Origin: Nemertoderma westbladi
Lineage: Eukaryota > Xenacoelomorpha > Nemertodermatida > Nemertodermatidae
Reading direction: 5' to 3'
DNA: 49,140 bases
Assembly: GCA_032718475.1 (NCBI GenBank)
Contig: JAUCBJ010001441.1
Span: 1-49,140, forward strand
Shown here: piece after piece, positions 19,333 to 31,486 of the stretch
Position numbering within the stretch: position 1 is the stretch's first letter
Layout of the letters: the number at the start of each line of letters is the position of its first letter
The notes under the pieces: generated by a model
Seen by the model: only the letters and a program-made list of their open reading frames with translations
What the model was told of the DNA's origin: nothing
The model's database searches: none
Position numbers and translations under genes: made by a program

Positions 19333-21955
19333 TGTGATATAGGTCTAAGCGATCATTTTATAGTTTTTTGCACAAGAAAGACACAAAAATCTTTTTTCGG
19401 GGATCATAAAACAGTAACTGTTAGGTCTATAAAAAAATTACAGCAAGGAACGCTTTTTAAGTTTGTTAGTTAATTCTGACTGGGAACCCTGTTTAAAGGC
19501 CGCTAACATTAACCTTGCGTACACTGTTTTTAAAGATATATTTTTAAAGACACTTAATACTGTAGCACCAATTAAAGAAATTAGTCTTAAACAACACACT
19601 GAGCCCTGGATGTCCTCCGGTATTCTTAGTAATATCAGAGAAAGAGATAACTATTTGTATAAATTTAGGAAATACCGTGTTTTAGCTGATTATAATAATT
19701 ATTGCAAATATAGAAACCTTGTCCAACGGGAAATAAAAAAAGCTAAATCTGAATATTTGTACAACAAAATAAGTGAGAATAAAGATAATCCTAAAAGTCT
19801 ATGGTCTACCCTAAAATCATTAGGTTATAAAAACCTTAAATCTAAATCGAATATTGTTCTGCAAGATAACGGTGAGCTGATTCATGATCATACTCTAGTT
19901 AGTAATTTATTTAATAATTATTTTACTAATGTTGCCTCTAATTTAGTTAAGAAGTTACCGTTATCAAGTAATAAATATAGTATAGGGTCCGAAACTCTAA
20001 ATAATTTTTATTTAGAAAAGTTACAAAATTCAGAAAAGTTATTTTTAAAACCCGTTTCTGAGGATTTCGTTTTTAAAAATCTACTTAGCCTATCAGCCTC
20101 AAAAAGTACCGGTCTAGACCTAATACCTACCCGTTTTCTTAAGGATGGTGCTGAAGTACTTAAAGTGCCTATTACTTTTATTATTAATTACTCTATCGTA
20201 GATAATGCAGTACCAGACGAACTGAAATTAGCTAAGGTTGTTCCTCTGTATAAAAAGAATAGTAAAGTAGAACCCTGTAATTACAGACCTGTTAGTATCT
20301 TAAGTATTGTATCTAAAATTCTAGAACGTTCTGTTTTTCTACAGCTGGAAGCACATCTTAGTAGGCTAAATCTGATCGATGAACTTCAGTCCGGATTTCG
20401 TAAATCATATTCTACAGACACTTGCCTTATTAACTTAACTGATACAATTAGATGTAATAACGAAAAGGGTTTATATACTGGTATGGTAATGTTGGATCTA
20501 CAAAAGGCTTTCGATACTGTAGATCACGAAATTCTGCTTGGTAAGTTAGGCCTGATGGGTGTAGGTTCTATAGACTGGTTCAAGTCCTACCTGTCAGACA
20601 GAGGTCGAACTGTAGTCATTAGCAAATCGCAGTCTAACGTACAAGAGATTACCTGTGGTGTACCGCAAGGTAGTATATTAGGTCCTCTGCTTTTTGTATG
20701 CTATGTAAATGATATGATAAGTAGTATAGATCCCGATTTTAAACTCATTTTATATACCGACGACAGTGCTCTTATTTTCTCTCATAAAGATCCTATCCAT
20801 ATTTCCCAAAAGTTAAGTGCAGTTCTAGAATCCTGTAATAATGAGTGGTTGGTTGATAATAAGCTATCCATTCACTACGGTACGACTGAAAGTATTTTGT
20901 TTGGTTCCAAAATAAAGTTAAAGAAGGTAACTAAGTTTGATGTCACTAGTAATGGACATAAGATTGAAAATAAAAAGGAAGTTAAATATTTAGGCGCCAT
21001 ATTGGATAACTGCTTATCAGGAGAAAGCACAGTGAAAAACATTTTCTCGAAAGTTAACAGTAGGCTTAGGTTTCTATACAGAAATAAAAATAGTTTAAAT
21101 ACCGACTCCCGCAAGTTACTTTGCTCTTCTTTAATACAGTGTCACATGGACTATGCATGCTCTACTTGGTATGAAGGCTTAACCAAACAGCTTAAATGTA
21201 AATTACAAGTAGCTCAGAATAAAGTAGTACGATTTATTAAAGACTACAAACCTAGGCACCACCTAACTCCAGATAACTTTTCTGAATCTGGACTACTTAA
21301 CTTAGATAGTAGAGTTAAGCATCTACGCCTTAACCATGTGCATAAAGTGTATAATGGTAAATGTCCCAATTACCTAAAAGAAAAATTCAATAGAGTACGC
21401 GATACACACTCTTACAGTACCAGAGCTAGTGCCTCCCGAAACTTCTACCTCCCGAATTGTAAATCCTTCGAATCTGATACTTTCTTTTTTAACGGCATTA
21501 AAAATTGGAACGCTCTGCCTAATGAAATTAAAAACCTATATAATCAACATTCTTTTAAATCTGCAGTTAAATCTCACCTCCGTGTGCAATGTAAAAATAG
21601 GTACAATAGTCCTACAGTAAGTTATTAAGTTTATTAATTATTTACTATTTATACTGTAATTACGTTTTATAATAAATTGTTCTGTACATTACATCTTTAT
21701 CGTTGAGTCGGGCATTGTCACGCTCTCGGTGAAGTTGTACATGTACATAGTGTAATTACGTTTATATTGGTTTTAGGTTAGCGTAGTGTAATATTGTATT
21801 TGTAACCAAGTAACATAAAGGACCCCCTTGGAAATAAGCTGCAAAGCTTTAGGGGTAATACCTTTGTTGAACAATACCTTTATACCGGTACATTGTTTGG
21901 TGTATTTGTTATTGTTTTTACATAATGTATAAATAAATATATCTATCTATCCTCT
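19333..21955 (+). mobile_element. L2/CR1-group LINE, 5'-truncated, nearly intact RT
   Basis: It starts within the endonuclease end (DIGLSDHFIVFC, containing the terminal S-D-H of an AP-like endonuclease). It crosses a frameshift at about 19450-19463, continues through the long RT ORF, and ends with a 3' UTR and a short ATCT microsatellite at about 21940-21952. The ORF2 order and the microsatellite tail fit the L2/CR1 group. It lies in crystallin intron 2, in the sense of the gene. Confidence 0.8.
19463..21628 (+). CDS. LINE reverse transcriptase (L2/CR1 group), 721 codons, 5'-truncated
   Basis: Reverse transcriptase that would copy the LINE RNA at a nicked target. In order: a pre-RT region (PWMSSGILSNIRERDNYLY, about residue 50), the palm start VVPLYKKNSKVEPCNYRPVS (about 265), LDLQKAFDTVDHEILL (about 345), GVPQGSILGPLLF (about 400), and the catalytic box LYTDDSALIF (about 431), with Thr where Ala is usual but both Asp present. 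The thumb and C-terminus follow (VKYLGAILDNC, HMDYACSTWYEGL, LNHVHKVYNGKCP). The frame is open to a TAA at 21628. The endonuclease domain is missing except for its last residues upstream, in another frame. Met 19463 is arbitrary; in the parent element this was internal. Confidence 0.85.
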   Translation: MLVNSDWEPCLKAANINLAYTVFKDIFLKTLNTVAPIKEISLKQHTEPWMSSGILSNIRERDNYLYKFRKYRVLADYNNYCKYRNLVQREIKKAKSEYLYNKISENKDNPKSLWSTLKSLGYKNLKSKSNIVLQDNGELIHDHTLVSNLFNNYFTNVASNLVKKLPLSSNKYSIGSETLNNFYLEKLQNSEKLFLKPVSEDFVFKNLLSLSASKSTGLDLIPTRFLKDGAEVLKVPITFIINYSIVDNAVPDELKLAKVVPLYKKNSKVEPCNYRPVSILSIVSKILERSVFLQLEAHLSRLNLIDELQSGFRKSYSTDTCLINLTDTIRCNNEKGLYTGMVMLDLQKAFDTVDHEILLGKLGLMGVGSIDWFKSYLSDRGRTVVISKSQSNVQEITCGVPQGSILGPLLFVCYVNDMISSIDPDFKLILYTDDSALIFSHKDPIHISQKLSAVLESCNNEWLVDNKLSIHYGTTESILFGSKIKLKKVTKFDVTSNGHKIENKKEVKYLGAILDNCLSGESTVKNIFSKVNSRLRFLYRNKNSLNTDSRKLLCSSLIQCHMDYACSTWYEGLTKQLKCKLQVAQNKVVRFIKDYKPRHHLTPDNFSESGLLNLDSRVKHLRLNHVHKVYNGKCPNYLKEKFNRVRDTHSYSTRASASRNFYLPNCKSFESDTFFFNGIKNWNALPNEIKNLYNQHSFKSAVKSHLRVQCKNRYNSPTVSY

Positions 21956-22150
21956 ACCAGTGTTAGGTAACCAAACCCAAGAGGCACACTTGGTTCAAGG
22001 TGTAACAAAAGGACCCCTACAGTCGGCAGCAGGGCTGTAGGCCATGGATAGACGGAAGGTAATCAACCAACTAACGGCTAGAAATGCTGACAAGGTCGGC
22101 GGAAGGTAATCAGCCAACGGCGACCTCCTGCGAAGACGCTTGCAGGAGTT
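21956..22150. other. Unassigned stretch between two LINEs
   Basis: About 195 bp with a near-perfect hairpin at about 22121-22147 (CTCCTGCGAAG / CGCTTGCAGGAG). GGAAGGTAATCA occurs twice (about 22054 and 22100). It may be LINE leader sequence, but no other copy exists in the window to prove it. Confidence 0.4.
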
Positions 22151-23173
22151 GTGACCACAAGCGGTTTACTCTCGCAACTGAAAGATATGAGTATGAGAAA
22201 AGGGGAAAAGCCACCACCAATTTGGACTAAAGGTCAACTAAAGCCTCTCCCCAAGAAAGGAGACCTCGGCATACCAACAAACTATCGTGGGATCTGTCTG
22301 CTTGTGGTAGCTGCCAAAATATACAATAAAATGATTCTATATAGGATTAGGCCTCACATAGAGAAACTACTGCGTAAGAGCCAAAACGGATTTCGACCAA
22401 GTAGATCAACAATGGCTCAGATACTTGCACTACGGAGACTGATTGAAGGAATTAAGTCAAAGAATCTCCACGCTGTCATGACTTTTGAGGACTTCAAGAA
22501 GGCATTCGACTCCATCCATAGAGGTAAAATGCTTGAAATCCTAAGAGCTTATGGAATACCAGAAGTAATTGTTGCTGGCATTGGATTGTTATATTGTGAC
22601 ACAGAAGCGCAGGTACTCTCACCAGATGGTGAAACTGAGTTTTTCTCAATCCTGGCTGGCATACTGCAAGGTGACACATTAGCACCATTACTATTTGTAA
22701 TTGTGCTGGATTACGCAATGAGGACGGCCACAAAGGGTGAAGACCTGGGATTCACACTTCAAGAACGCAGAAGTAGTAGATATCCGGCAACTACAGTCAC
22801 AGACACTGACTTTGCGGATGACATCGCCCTGCTCTCTAATACCCTAGCAGATGCGCAGCTTCTACTAAATACAGTGGAGAGGGCTGCTAACGAGGTTGGA
22901 TTGCATATAAATGCTACAAAGACCGAATTCATGACCTTTAATGTCGATGGAAACTTGACAACCATTGATAATAATCAACTAAGGAAAGTCGATGACTTCC
23001 AGTACCTTGGATCATGGATAGAGAGTAGCAAAAAGGACATAGAAGTTAGGAAAGCAAAGGCTTGGGTAGCTGTATCAAAAATGGATACCATCTGGAAATC
23101 AGATCTCTCCAGGCACCTGAAGACTAAGTTCTTTCGAGCCACAGTGGAAAGTGTATTTTTATACGGGGGTGAG
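22151..23173 (+). pseudogene. RTE-like LINE reverse transcriptase fragment
   Basis: Open frame covering most of an RT domain: KPLPKKGDLGIPTNYRGICL (about residue 35), FEDFKKAFDSIHRGKML (about 112), GILQGDTLAPLLF (about 170), FADDIALLS with both catalytic Asp (about 221), EVGLHINATKTEFM, then FQYLGSWIESSKKD and ESVFLYGG. Similarity to the copies at 8075 and 18412 ends at GGGGGTGAG (23173), so the 3' third and tail are absent; an unrelated 30-bp extension keeps the frame open to 23203. The 5' part (endonuclease) is missing too. The RT is intact at sequence level but lacks partner domains. It ends 82 bp before crystallin exon 23256-23397. Confidence 0.85.
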
Positions 23174-23255
23174 TATATAGTACAGTATATAGATATCATC
23201 TAGTGTATACAAACGTTTTTTTCATTACAAATGATTATTTTTATAGTGTTTACAG

Positions 23256-23397
23256 TGGCACATGGATCATCTATGATCTCGACTTTACAAGCTACTACAG
23301 TATTCTAACTGTTGGCGAGTATCCGGAACCAATAACGTTTACACGAGCTGATGGATATTTGGGAGACAAAGTATCATCAGTGGCTCTCCTCACAAAT
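23256..23397 (+). CDS. Beta/gamma-crystallin-domain gene, internal exon (Greek-key motif)
   Basis: Acceptor GTTTACAG, donor GTAAGG; one base plus 47 codons, ending in phase 0. It joins exon 7165-7282 in phase (at + t) across an intron of about 16 kb, giving NNVISSVIGTWIIYDLDF. The motif has the aromatic strand WIIYDLDF, VGEYPEPITF and the closing turn YLGDKVSSVALL. GDKVSS is near the (N/D)(N/D)xx(S/T)S calcium pattern, with Gly in the first place. With the previous exon it makes one complete two-motif beta/gamma-crystallin domain. Phase 0 at the end predicts at least one more exon or the 3' end; none was recognised before the satellite at 25.6 kb. Confidence 0.82.
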
Positions 23398-24041
23398 GTA
23401 AGGATAATTGTCAATAATAGTAATAATTGCCTTAATAGAACATCGTCATCATTCATCATTCATTTTATTCGCGCACTTGGTATAACATTAAATTAATAAT
23501 AACACCAAGACAGTGTACACAATACATGTTACCAATAATTTGTGCGAACATAAGCTATCTAAAAAATACACTAAAAATATCATAAAACCGTAAAATAATT
23601 ATATATATGCCGCTACATGTGTGTACGTATGCATTATAATATACAGTACTGAACCAATGTAACCAAACTAAAAAGCATAGCCTATTATACTAAATATTGA
23701 ATACTACTAAACTTTAATAAAGATAGATATTTACAACATTATGAATGCACTAATAACTACCGACAATGCTGTATGTACTGTAATATATATAAATACTGTA
23801 AATGTGACTAATAAACAACTAGTGTGCCCCTGCAGCAGTGGTGGGTCTATAATATACTGCAGCTTTATTGGCCCAAATAGTGCTCGAATTTGGGGTGTGC
23901 AGGTATCTCTGTGGTACTCGCCAGGAAAGTGATTCGCGGTTTGGGCCCAGCCAGTATTTACCGTGGTTCAGCGTCGAACAATGTCCACAAACTTCGAATG
24001 AGCCTGCTTGTATAATGCGGCTCTTATTGTTTCAGTAAGAA

Positions 24042-24239
24042 TTAAGTAAGTCCATCAGTAAGACCATTTCTCGAAAACTGGATTCCGTCTAGGGCAAATG
24101 CGTTTTCCAAGATCATGTTATGCGAGGTGAATGCACTCCATGTTGGTATTATCGTTAGCCCCATCTCTCGACCGATATCACGCAGTAAGCACCACATTAT
24201 TTCCATTACCTTGTTGAGTTTAGATGTGTTGGTGACTTG
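24042..24239 (-). pseudogene. Coding-like fragment, weakly SGNH-hydrolase-like
   Basis: A 65-codon minus-strand frame reads KLNKVMEIMWCLLRDIGREM, then IIPTWSAFTSHNMI and ALDGIQFSRNGL. The order (amphipathic helix, W-x-x-F, then D-G-I-x-F-S-x-x-G) recalls the C-terminal end of SGNH/GDSL hydrolases and the esterase-like ORF1 of some LINEs. The usual His in D-G-x-H is Gln here, and stops flank it upstream. Treat it as a tentative old fragment. Confidence 0.25.
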
Positions 24240-24717
24240 CTATTTCACATAAGTACAAGTTTGTTAGCGAAAAAAGTTATTTACGATCTCGATAACGCAT
24301 TTGGACTTGGAGCCTTGGTGAAAGTAAGTCCGGAGTAGGAATGAACCTATGTAGAATGCATATTATCAAACCTTACGTGGATCGATGTAGTTAAACATCG
24401 ATGAACCGATTATAATAGTGGAAGAGTAATCATTTCTCCAACGTGGTGAAATCCGACAGTGATGACAGGCAGCTCCTGTTTGCGACATTCAGTACCATTA
24501 AAGGTCTATGGGTAAATTGACTATGGTGTTTTTATGGAGCTTGTGAATTATTTACTACAGTATATAGTAACAGTATATTTAAAATGTTTAAAACTGATTT
24601 TGTTTAAATATTTCATATGTATAGGGCCTACTGTATGTGTTGTTGGTTGGTTAAACAAGCCTAAATCATTATCGTATATAACAGCTGGATCTGATTCAGG
24701 GACACTTTGCTGAATTT

Positions 24718-24787
24718 AGGACCGAATTTGGGACCGAATGTCCATGACCGAATTGTCCTGACCGAATTGTCCGGGACCGAATTGTCC
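24718..24787. repeat. Short tandem repeat of GACCGAATTGTCC
   Basis: Five copies or variants of GACCGAATTGTCC, a near-palindrome, lie in about 70 bp, with GGACCGAATTTGGG at the start. Confidence 0.8.
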
Positions 24788-27700
24788 TACATCCATAAAA
24801 TATGGGTAAAACACTAGAGTCTTATACCCCACAAACTAACAATAAACATATGATCAGCACATTATGCCCAAAGTAGTGCACAGCTCTAGTAATCAAAAAA
24901 CAACACAAACAAGACAAACAAAAACGACATTAATTATCCCCATTCAATTATTCAATTACCACAGTATCTATAGGTGGGGTAGATGTGGGTGTAGGCCTAT
25001 CCTGTGTCTTCAGGTGAGGGGGTGGGTTTAGACCTAACTGCACTGGTATCTGGGGACAAAAGCCTATTGGTACCTGTAATGCTACCATTATCCTCGTTAT
25101 AGTCACCTTGTGTCACTGCAAAGTCTTTCACTTTTACAGACCCACTTGTGTATGCTTGTTGCAGGGTCCTCAACAGCAATGTCAAGAGTTTCTGGAGGAG
25201 AGGCATTTGGTGTGAAGTATAATAAACCCGTCCGATGGTAGGCCCTCCTGTCCACTTGCTACCACCGGTACATCCTTAGGGCCTAGAACCACGGTATCAT
25301 CTGCGTCTGGTAATCTGTTTCTTGATGATCGCCGCCATAATGAACTGTAGTTGAGATAGGCGCCCCTGTAAATCTTTTTTCGATTGTTCCTCTAACATGT
25401 CGATATCCAGGGAAGTGCTTATAACCTCTATGACCCAGAGATAGCAACAGCCGAGTTGCTCGCAGAACCTAATTCGGATAAGAAACAAATAATGTTTTGC
25501 GTTGGTAATTGTTCCATTGTCGCAATCGAAAACTTTAAAGGATATCATTGATGTAATGAATATTGTCCTCTTTTGAAGCTTACTCCTTTTGATATAAGAT
25601 TTAATTGACTCAAGCTACCAAGCGCTAATGTAGGAAACTGATTTTATGAATAACACTTAATTGTTTTTTTCATTAATGTACAAAACTGATGTTATAAATA
25701 ATGCTTAATTGTTTTTTCATTAATGTACGAAACTGATTTTATGAATAATGCTTAATTGTTTTTTCATTAATGTACGAAACTGATTTTATGAATAATGCTT
25801 AATTGTTTTTTCATTAATGTACAAAACTGATTTTATGAATAATGCTTAATTGTTTTTTCATTAATGTACAAAACTGATTTTATGAATAATGCTTAATTGT
25901 TTTTTTTATTAATGTAGGAAACTGATGTTATGAATAATGCTTAATTGTTTTTTTATTAATGTAGGAAACTGATTTTATGAATAATGCTTAATTGTTTTTT
26001 TCATTAATGCACGAAACTGATTTTATGAATAATGCTTAATTGTTTTTTCATTAATGTACAAAACTGATTTTATGAATAATGCTTAATTGTTTTTTTATTA
26101 ATGTATGAAACTGATGTTATAAATAATGCTTAATTGTTTTTTCATTAATGTACGAAACTGATTTTATGAATAATGCTTAATTGTTTTTTTTATTAATGTA
26201 GGAAACTGATGTTATGAATAATGCTTAATTGTTTTTTTATTAATGTAGGAAACTGATTTTATGAATAATGCTTAATTGTTTTTTCATTAATGTACAAAAC
26301 TGATTTTATGAATAACGCTTAATTGTTTTTTTATTAATGTATGAAACTGATGTTATAAATAATGCTTAATTGTTTTTTCATTAATGTACGAAACTGATTT
26401 TATGAATAATGCTTAATTGTTTTTTTTATTAATGTAGGAAACTGATGTTATGAATAATGCTTAATTGTTTTTTTATTAATGTAGGAAACTGATTTTATGA
26501 ATAATGCTTAATTGTTTTTTTCATTAATGCACGAAACTGATTTTATGAATAATGCTTAATTGTTTTTTCATTAATGTACAAAACTGATTTTATGAATAAT
26601 GCTTAATTGTTTTTTTATTAATGTATGAAACTGATGTTATAAATAATGCTTAATTGTTTTTTCATTAATGTACGAAACTGATTTTATGAATAATGCTTAA
26701 TTGTTTTTTTTATTAATGTAGGAAACTGATGTTATGAATAATGCTTAATTGTTTTTTTATTAATGTAGGAAACTGATTTTATGAATAATGCTTAATTGTT
26801 TTTTCATTAATGTACAAAACTGATTTTATGAATAACGCTTAATTGTTTTTTTATTAATGTATGAAACTGATGTTATAAATAATGCTTAATTGTTTTTTCA
26901 TTAATGTACAAAACTGATTTTATGAATAATGCTTAATTGTTTTTTTCATTAATGTACAAAACTGATTTTATGAATAACGCTTAATTGTTTTTTTATTAAT
27001 GTATGAAACTGATGTTATAAATAATGCTTAATTGTTTTTTCATTAATGTACGAAACTGATTTTATGAATAATGCTTAATTGTTTTTTTTATTAATGTAGG
27101 AAACTGATGTTATGAATAATGCTTAATTGTTTTTTCATTAATGTACAAAACTGATTTTATGAATAACGCTTAATTGTTTTTCATTAATGTACAAAACTGA
27201 TTTTATGAATAATGCTTAATTGTTTTTTTATTAATGTAGGAAACTGATTTTATGAATAATGCTTAATTGTTTTTTTATTAATGTACGAAACTGATTTTAT
27301 GAATAATGCTTAATTGTTTTTTTATTAATGTAGGAAACTGATTTTATGAATAATGCTTAATTGTTTTTTTATTAATGTATGAAACTGATGTTATAAATAA
27401 TGCTTAATTGTTTTTTCATTAATGTACGAAACTGATTTTATGAATAATGCTTAATTGTTTTTTTTATTAATGTAGGAAACTGATGTTATGAATAATGCTT
27501 AATTGTTTTTTCATTAATGTACAAAACTGATGTTATGAATAATGCTTAATTGTTTTTTCATTAATGTACAAAACTGATGTTATGAATAATGCTTAATTGT
27601 TTTTTTATTAATGTAGGAAACTGATTTTATGAATAATGCTTAATTGTTTTTTTATTAATGTACGAAACTGATTTTATGAATAATGCTTAATTGTTTTTTT

Positions 27701-30700
27701 ATTAATGTAGGAAACTGATTTTATGAATAATGCTTAATTGTTTTTTTATTAATGTATGAAACTGATGTTATAAATAATGCTTAATTGTTTTTTCATTAAT
27801 GTACGAAACTGATTTTATGAATAATGCTTAATTGTTTTTTTTATTAATGTAGGAAACTGATGTTATGAATAATGCTTAATTGTTTTTTCATTAATGTACG
27901 AAACTGATTTTATGAATAATGCTTAATTGTTTTTTTATTAATGTACGAAACTGATTTTATGAATAATGCTTAATTGTTTTTTTATTAATGTATGAAACTG
28001 ATGTTATAAATAATGCTTAATTGTTTTTTCATTAATGTACGAAACTGATTTTATGAATAATGCTTAATTGTTTTTTTATTAATGTACGAAACTGATTTTA
28101 TGAATAATGCTTAATTGTTTTTTTATTAATGTATGAAACTGATGTTATAAATAATGCTTAATTGTTTTTTCATTAATGTACGAAACTGATTTTATGAATA
28201 ATGCTTAATTGTTTTTTTTATTAATGTAGGAAACTGATGTTATGAATAATGCTTAATTGTTTTTTCATTAATGTACGAAACTGATTTTATGAATAATGCT
28301 TAATTGTTTTTTTTATTAATGTAGGAAACTGATGTTATGAATAATGCTTAATTGTTTTTTCATTAATGTACAAAACTGATGTTATGAATAATGCTTAATT
28401 GTTTTTTTTATTAATGTACAAAACTGATTTTATGAATAACGCTTAATTGTTTTTTTATTAATGTATGAAACTGATGTTATAAATAATGCTTAATTGTTTT
28501 TTCATTAATGTACGAAACTGATTTTATGAATAATGCTTAATTGTTTTTTTTATTAATGTAGGAAACTGATGTTATGAATAATGCTTAATTGTTTTTTCAT
28601 TAATGTACGAAACTGATTTTATGAATAATGCTTAATTGTTTTTTTATTAATGTACGAAACTGATTTTATGAATAATGCTTAATTGTTTTTTTATTAATGT
28701 ATGAAACTGATGTTATAAATAATGCTTAATTGTTTTTTCATTAATGTACGAAACTGATTTTATGAATAATGCTTAATTGTTTTTTTATTAATGTACGAAA
28801 CTGATTTTATGAATAATGCTTAATTGTTTTTTTATTAATGTATGAAACTGATGTTATAAATAATGCTTAATTGTTTTTTCATTAATGTACGAAACTGATT
28901 TTATGAATAACGCGTAATTGTTTTTTTTATTAATGTAGGAAACTGATGTTATGAATAATGCTTAATTGTTTTTTCATTAATGTACGAAACTGATTTTATG
29001 AATAATGCTTAATTGTTTTTTTTATTAATGTACAAAACTGATTTTATGAATAACGCTTAATTGTTTTTTTATTAATGTAGGAAACTGATTTTATGAATAA
29101 TGCTTAATTGTTTTTTTTATTAATGTAGGAAACTGATGTTATGAATAATGCTTAATTGTTTTTTCATTAATGTACGAAACTGATTTTATGAATAATGCTT
29201 AATTGTTTTTTTTATTAATGTAGGAAACTGATGTTATGAATAATGCTTAATTGTTTTTTCATTAATGTACAAAACTGATGTTATGAATAATGCTTAATTG
29301 TTTTTTTTATTAATGTACAAAACTGATTTTATGAATAACGCTTAATTGTTTTTTTATTAATGTATGAAACTGATGTTATAAATAATGCTTAATTGTTTTT
29401 TCATTAATGTACGAAACTGATTTTATGAATAATGCTTAATTGTTTTTTTTATTAATGTAGGAAACTGATGTTATGAATAATGCTTAATTGTTTTTTCATT
29501 AATGTACAAAACTGATTTTATGAATAACGCTTAATTGTTTTTCATTAATGTACAAAACTGATTTTATGAATAATGCTTAATTGTTTTTTTATTAATGTAG
29601 GAAACTGATTTTATGAATAATGCTTAATTGTTTTTTTATTAATGTACGAAACTGATTTTATGAATAATGCTTAATTGTTTTTTTATTAATGTAGGAAACT
29701 GATTTTATGAATAATGCTTAATTGTTTTTTTCATTAATGTACAAAACTGATGTTATAAATAATGCTTAATTGTTTTTTTATTAATGTAGGAAACTGATTT
29801 TATGAATAATGCTTAATTGTTTTTTTATTAATGTACGAAACTGATTTTATGAATAATGCTTAATTGTTTTTTTATTAATGTACGAAACTGATTTTATGAA
29901 TAATGCTTAATTGTTTTTTCATTAATGCACGAAACTGATTTTATGAATAATGCTTAATTGTTTTTTCATTAATGTACAAAACTGATTTTATGAATAACGC
30001 TTAATTGTTTTTTTCATTAATGTACAAAACTGATGTTATAAATAATGCTTAATTGTTTTTTCATTAATGTACAAAACTGATTTTATGAATAACGCTTAAT
30101 TGTTTTTCATTAATGTACAAAACTGATTTTATGAATAATGCTTAATTGTTTTTTTATTAATGTAGGAAACTGATTTTATGAATAATGCTTAATTGTTTTT
30201 TTATTAATGTACGAAACTGATTTTATGAATAATGCTTAATTGTTTTTTCATTAATGCACGAAACTGATTTTATGAATAATGCTTAATTGTTTTTTCATTA
30301 ATGTACAAAACTGATTTTATGAATAACGCTTAATTGTTTTTTTCATTAATGTACAAAACTGATGTTATAAATAATGCTTAATTGTTTTTTCATTAATGTA
30401 CAAAACTGATTTTATGAATAATGCTTAATTGTTTTTTTATTAATGTATGAAACTGATGTTATGAATAATGCTTAATTGTTTTTCATTAATGTACGAAACT
30501 GATTTTATGAATAATGCTTAATTGTTTTTTCATTAATGTACGAAACTGATTTTATGAATAATGCTTAATTGTTTTTTTTATTAATGTACGAAACTGATTT
30601 TATGAATAATGCTTAATTGTTTTTTCATTAATGTACAAAACTGATTTTATGAATAATGCTTAATTGTTTTTTTTATTAATGTAGGAAACTGATTTTATGA

Positions 30701-30775
30701 ATAATGCTTAATTGTTTTTTTTATTAATGTAGGAAACTGATGTTATGAATAATGCTTAATTGTTTTTTTCATTAA

Positions 30776-31486
30776 GGGGGGGGTACACCATTTTGGTCCA
30801 AAATATGTCGAAATTTTTTTTATGGTCTATTATAATGCACCATTGAATGGTGTTTCCAAATCTGAAAACCGCTATTTAATAGCTCTTTAAGTTTTCAAGT
30901 TATGTAAATTTCCATTTAGGGAATCCTATTGAAATTACTATTACTATGTATAATGAAAGGTCGATTATCTCCAAATATTTTTTTTATGAAATTGTCAACT
31001 TCAAAACCCTACTACTTCTACAATTTTTGAGTAATTCGTCTGAAACTTCCTGTGGGTGTCTAGATAGCCACCCTGCATATAAGTATCAGGCAACTTTTCG
31101 GAATTTTTTGTTAATAAAATTTAATACTATTTATAAAAAACCTAAAAATTAGCATAAATTTGCAGCGCCACCTAGCGGTGCAGAATTATTTTAACAAAAT
31201 TTCGCCTGAAAGTTATGTTGCCCCATCTTTGATCTATCATATAAAAAAACTTTCATGTGATTAGAATCAAAACTGTAAAAGCCTTAGGGTTTTAAGCGCA
31301 ACCAAGTTTTTTTTATTGTTAACTAGTATTAACTAATATTAAATAGCGGAAAATTTTTTTTTTCTGACCTGTCATGTAGAATAGCATCTTAGGCACCTAT
31401 ATGCCAAATTTTAGCCAAAACCAAACAATTTTGAAATGCTGAGAGTGATAAATGGAAGAGTTGTCCGAAAATGGTGTACCCCCCCC
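30776..31486 (+). mobile_element. 711-bp non-autonomous DNA transposon, TTAA target (copy 1)
   Basis: Begins and ends with G8/C8 followed by TACACCATTTT in inverted repeat (about 19 bp) and is flanked by TTAA (30772-30775 and 31487-31490). It has no credible ORF. TTAA duplication fits piggyBac or Kolobok superfamily MITEs; the G-first termini do not decide between them. It contains GCGCCACCTAGCGGTGC, an internal near-palindrome. The paralogous empty site is at 34001. Confidence 0.9.

Larger units (their letters stand above)
23398..25627. other. 2.2 kb with no confident gene
   Basis: This is downstream of the last visible crystallin exon. It contains a short repeat at 24718-24787 and a coding-like minus-strand fragment at 24042-24239. 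Two other minus-strand frames (24997-25206, 25297-25548) have no recognisable motif. No canonical phase-0 exon with a Greek-key pattern was found. Confidence 0.45.

Noticed and set aside
23741-23932. Possible further crystallin exon after 23397
   Set aside because: The frame has no Greek-key pattern (no G-x-Y or D-x-I-S-S-V turn), and the CTGCAG acceptor candidate does not give a phase-0 open frame.
30946-31152. 68-codon frame inside the first 711-bp TTAA element
   Set aside because: AT-rich, no domain, and not kept open in the second copy's orientation; the element looks non-coding.
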